NCBI GenBank assembly: GCA_903861055.1
Contig: CAIOSU010000209.1
Location: 1-7,441 of the forward strand
Reading direction: 5' to 3'
DNA length: 7,441 bases
DNA from: an uncultured bacterium
GTDB lineage: Bacteria > Bacteroidota > Bacteroidia > Chitinophagales > CAIOSU01
Of this stretch, positions 6,972 through 7,441 are shown one piece after another. Both the position numbers and the translations under genes were made by a program. The notes below the pieces were generated by a model that saw only the letters and a program-made list of their open reading frames with translations, had not been told where the DNA came from and searched no databases. Position 1 is the first letter of the stretch. Each line of letters starts with the position of its first letter.

Positions 6972-7441
6972 ATGGCAATTGAACGTTTTTCTTACGACAA
7001 CAAAATAGTGAAGTACTTCGCTATTGCTACAGCCATTTGGGGCGTTGTTGGCATGTTGGTGGGGCTGCTTATAGCATGCCAGCTCTTTATTCCTGCCCTC
7101 AACTTTGATTTGCCTTATACTACCTTCGGGCGTTTAAGGCCGCTGCATACTAATGCGGTTATTTTTGCCTTTGTGGGCAACGGTATTTTTATGGGTGTTT
7201 ACTACTCATTGCAGCGCTTGCTTAAGGCGCGCATGTTTAGCGATGCACTCAGTTGGATACATTTTTGGGGATGGCAGCTAATTATAGTTTCGGCAGCCAT
7301 AACCCTGCCCTTAGGCTTAACCACATCAAAAGAGTATGCCGAGTTGGAGTGGCCAATTGATATAGCCATTGCGCTTATTTGGGTAGTGTTCGGCATAAAC
7401 ATGATTGGTACCATTATAAAACGCAGAGAGCGGCACATGTA
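6972..7441 (+). CDS. ccoN: cbb3-type cytochrome c oxidase subunit I, CcoN (partial, runs off right edge)
   Basis: N-terminal part of the catalytic subunit of cbb3 oxidase, an inner-membrane heme-copper enzyme that reduces oxygen to water with high affinity. The ATG at 6972 opens 156 complete codons with no stop before the edge. Four membrane segments can be seen, at about 13-41, 59-84, 96-118 and 128-149. GRLRPLHTNAVIFAF (53-67) is the family motif, with H59 the expected ligand of the low-spin heme b. EYAELEWPID (121-130) is also typical of CcoN. The high-spin heme and CuB ligands lie beyond the window. In many Bacteroidota this gene is fused to ccoO, which cannot be judged here. Its own promoter lies in the 188-bp gap, but read-through from ccoI-ccoS is possible because no terminator is seen. 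Confidence 0.94.
   Translation, partial: MAIERFSYDNKIVKYFAIATAIWGVVGMLVGLLIACQLFIPALNFDLPYTTFGRLRPLHTNAVIFAFVGNGIFMGVYYSLQRLLKARMFSDALSWIHFWGWQLIIVSAAITLPLGLTTSKEYAELEWPIDIAIALIWVVFGINMIGTIIKRRERHM

Overview
The window looks like ordinary core-genome DNA of a member of the Bacteroidota (Cytophagia/Chitinophagia/Sphingobacteriia-like). The evidence is the protein families present, the lack of Shine-Dalgarno sequences, a TAnnTTTG-type -7 promoter element, and the gene neighbourhood (cell-wall amidase divergent from lptD; ccoI-ccoS-ccoN in that order). Assignment below phylum level is not possible from sequence reading alone. I found no mobile element, CRISPR array, tRNA/rRNA or defence system.

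Left part (1-4031), envelope biogenesis. An N-acetylmuramoyl-L-alanine amidase lies on the minus strand and runs off the left edge. It has a signal/anchor segment, a zinc amidase domain, a Pro/Thr/Lys linker and the beginning of a SPOR-like domain. It is transcribed divergently, across a 36-bp gap, from a 931-residue LptD-type outer-membrane protein that starts with TTG. One product remodels peptidoglycan and the other inserts lipopolysaccharide into the outer membrane.

Right part (4032-7441), the cbb3 cytochrome oxidase cluster. A CcoI/FixI-type copper P1B-ATPase is followed 3 bp later by the small membrane protein CcoS. After a 188-bp gap comes the start of ccoN, the catalytic heme-copper subunit, cut by the right edge. 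CcoI supplies copper for oxidase maturation, CcoS is needed for cofactor insertion, and CcoN carries the hemes and CuB.

The most interesting observation is non-coding. Closely similar 14-bp sites of the form CTGAYTNNAGTCAW (TGA-N6-TCA core, as bound by the Crp/Fnr family) lie upstream of both ccoI and ccoN. Each is followed about 29 bp later by a promoter-like -7 element, which places the site near -41.5. This suggests that a single Crp/Fnr-type activator coordinates the assembly and structural genes. It also favours the ATG at 4129 over the GTG at 4099 as the ccoI start.
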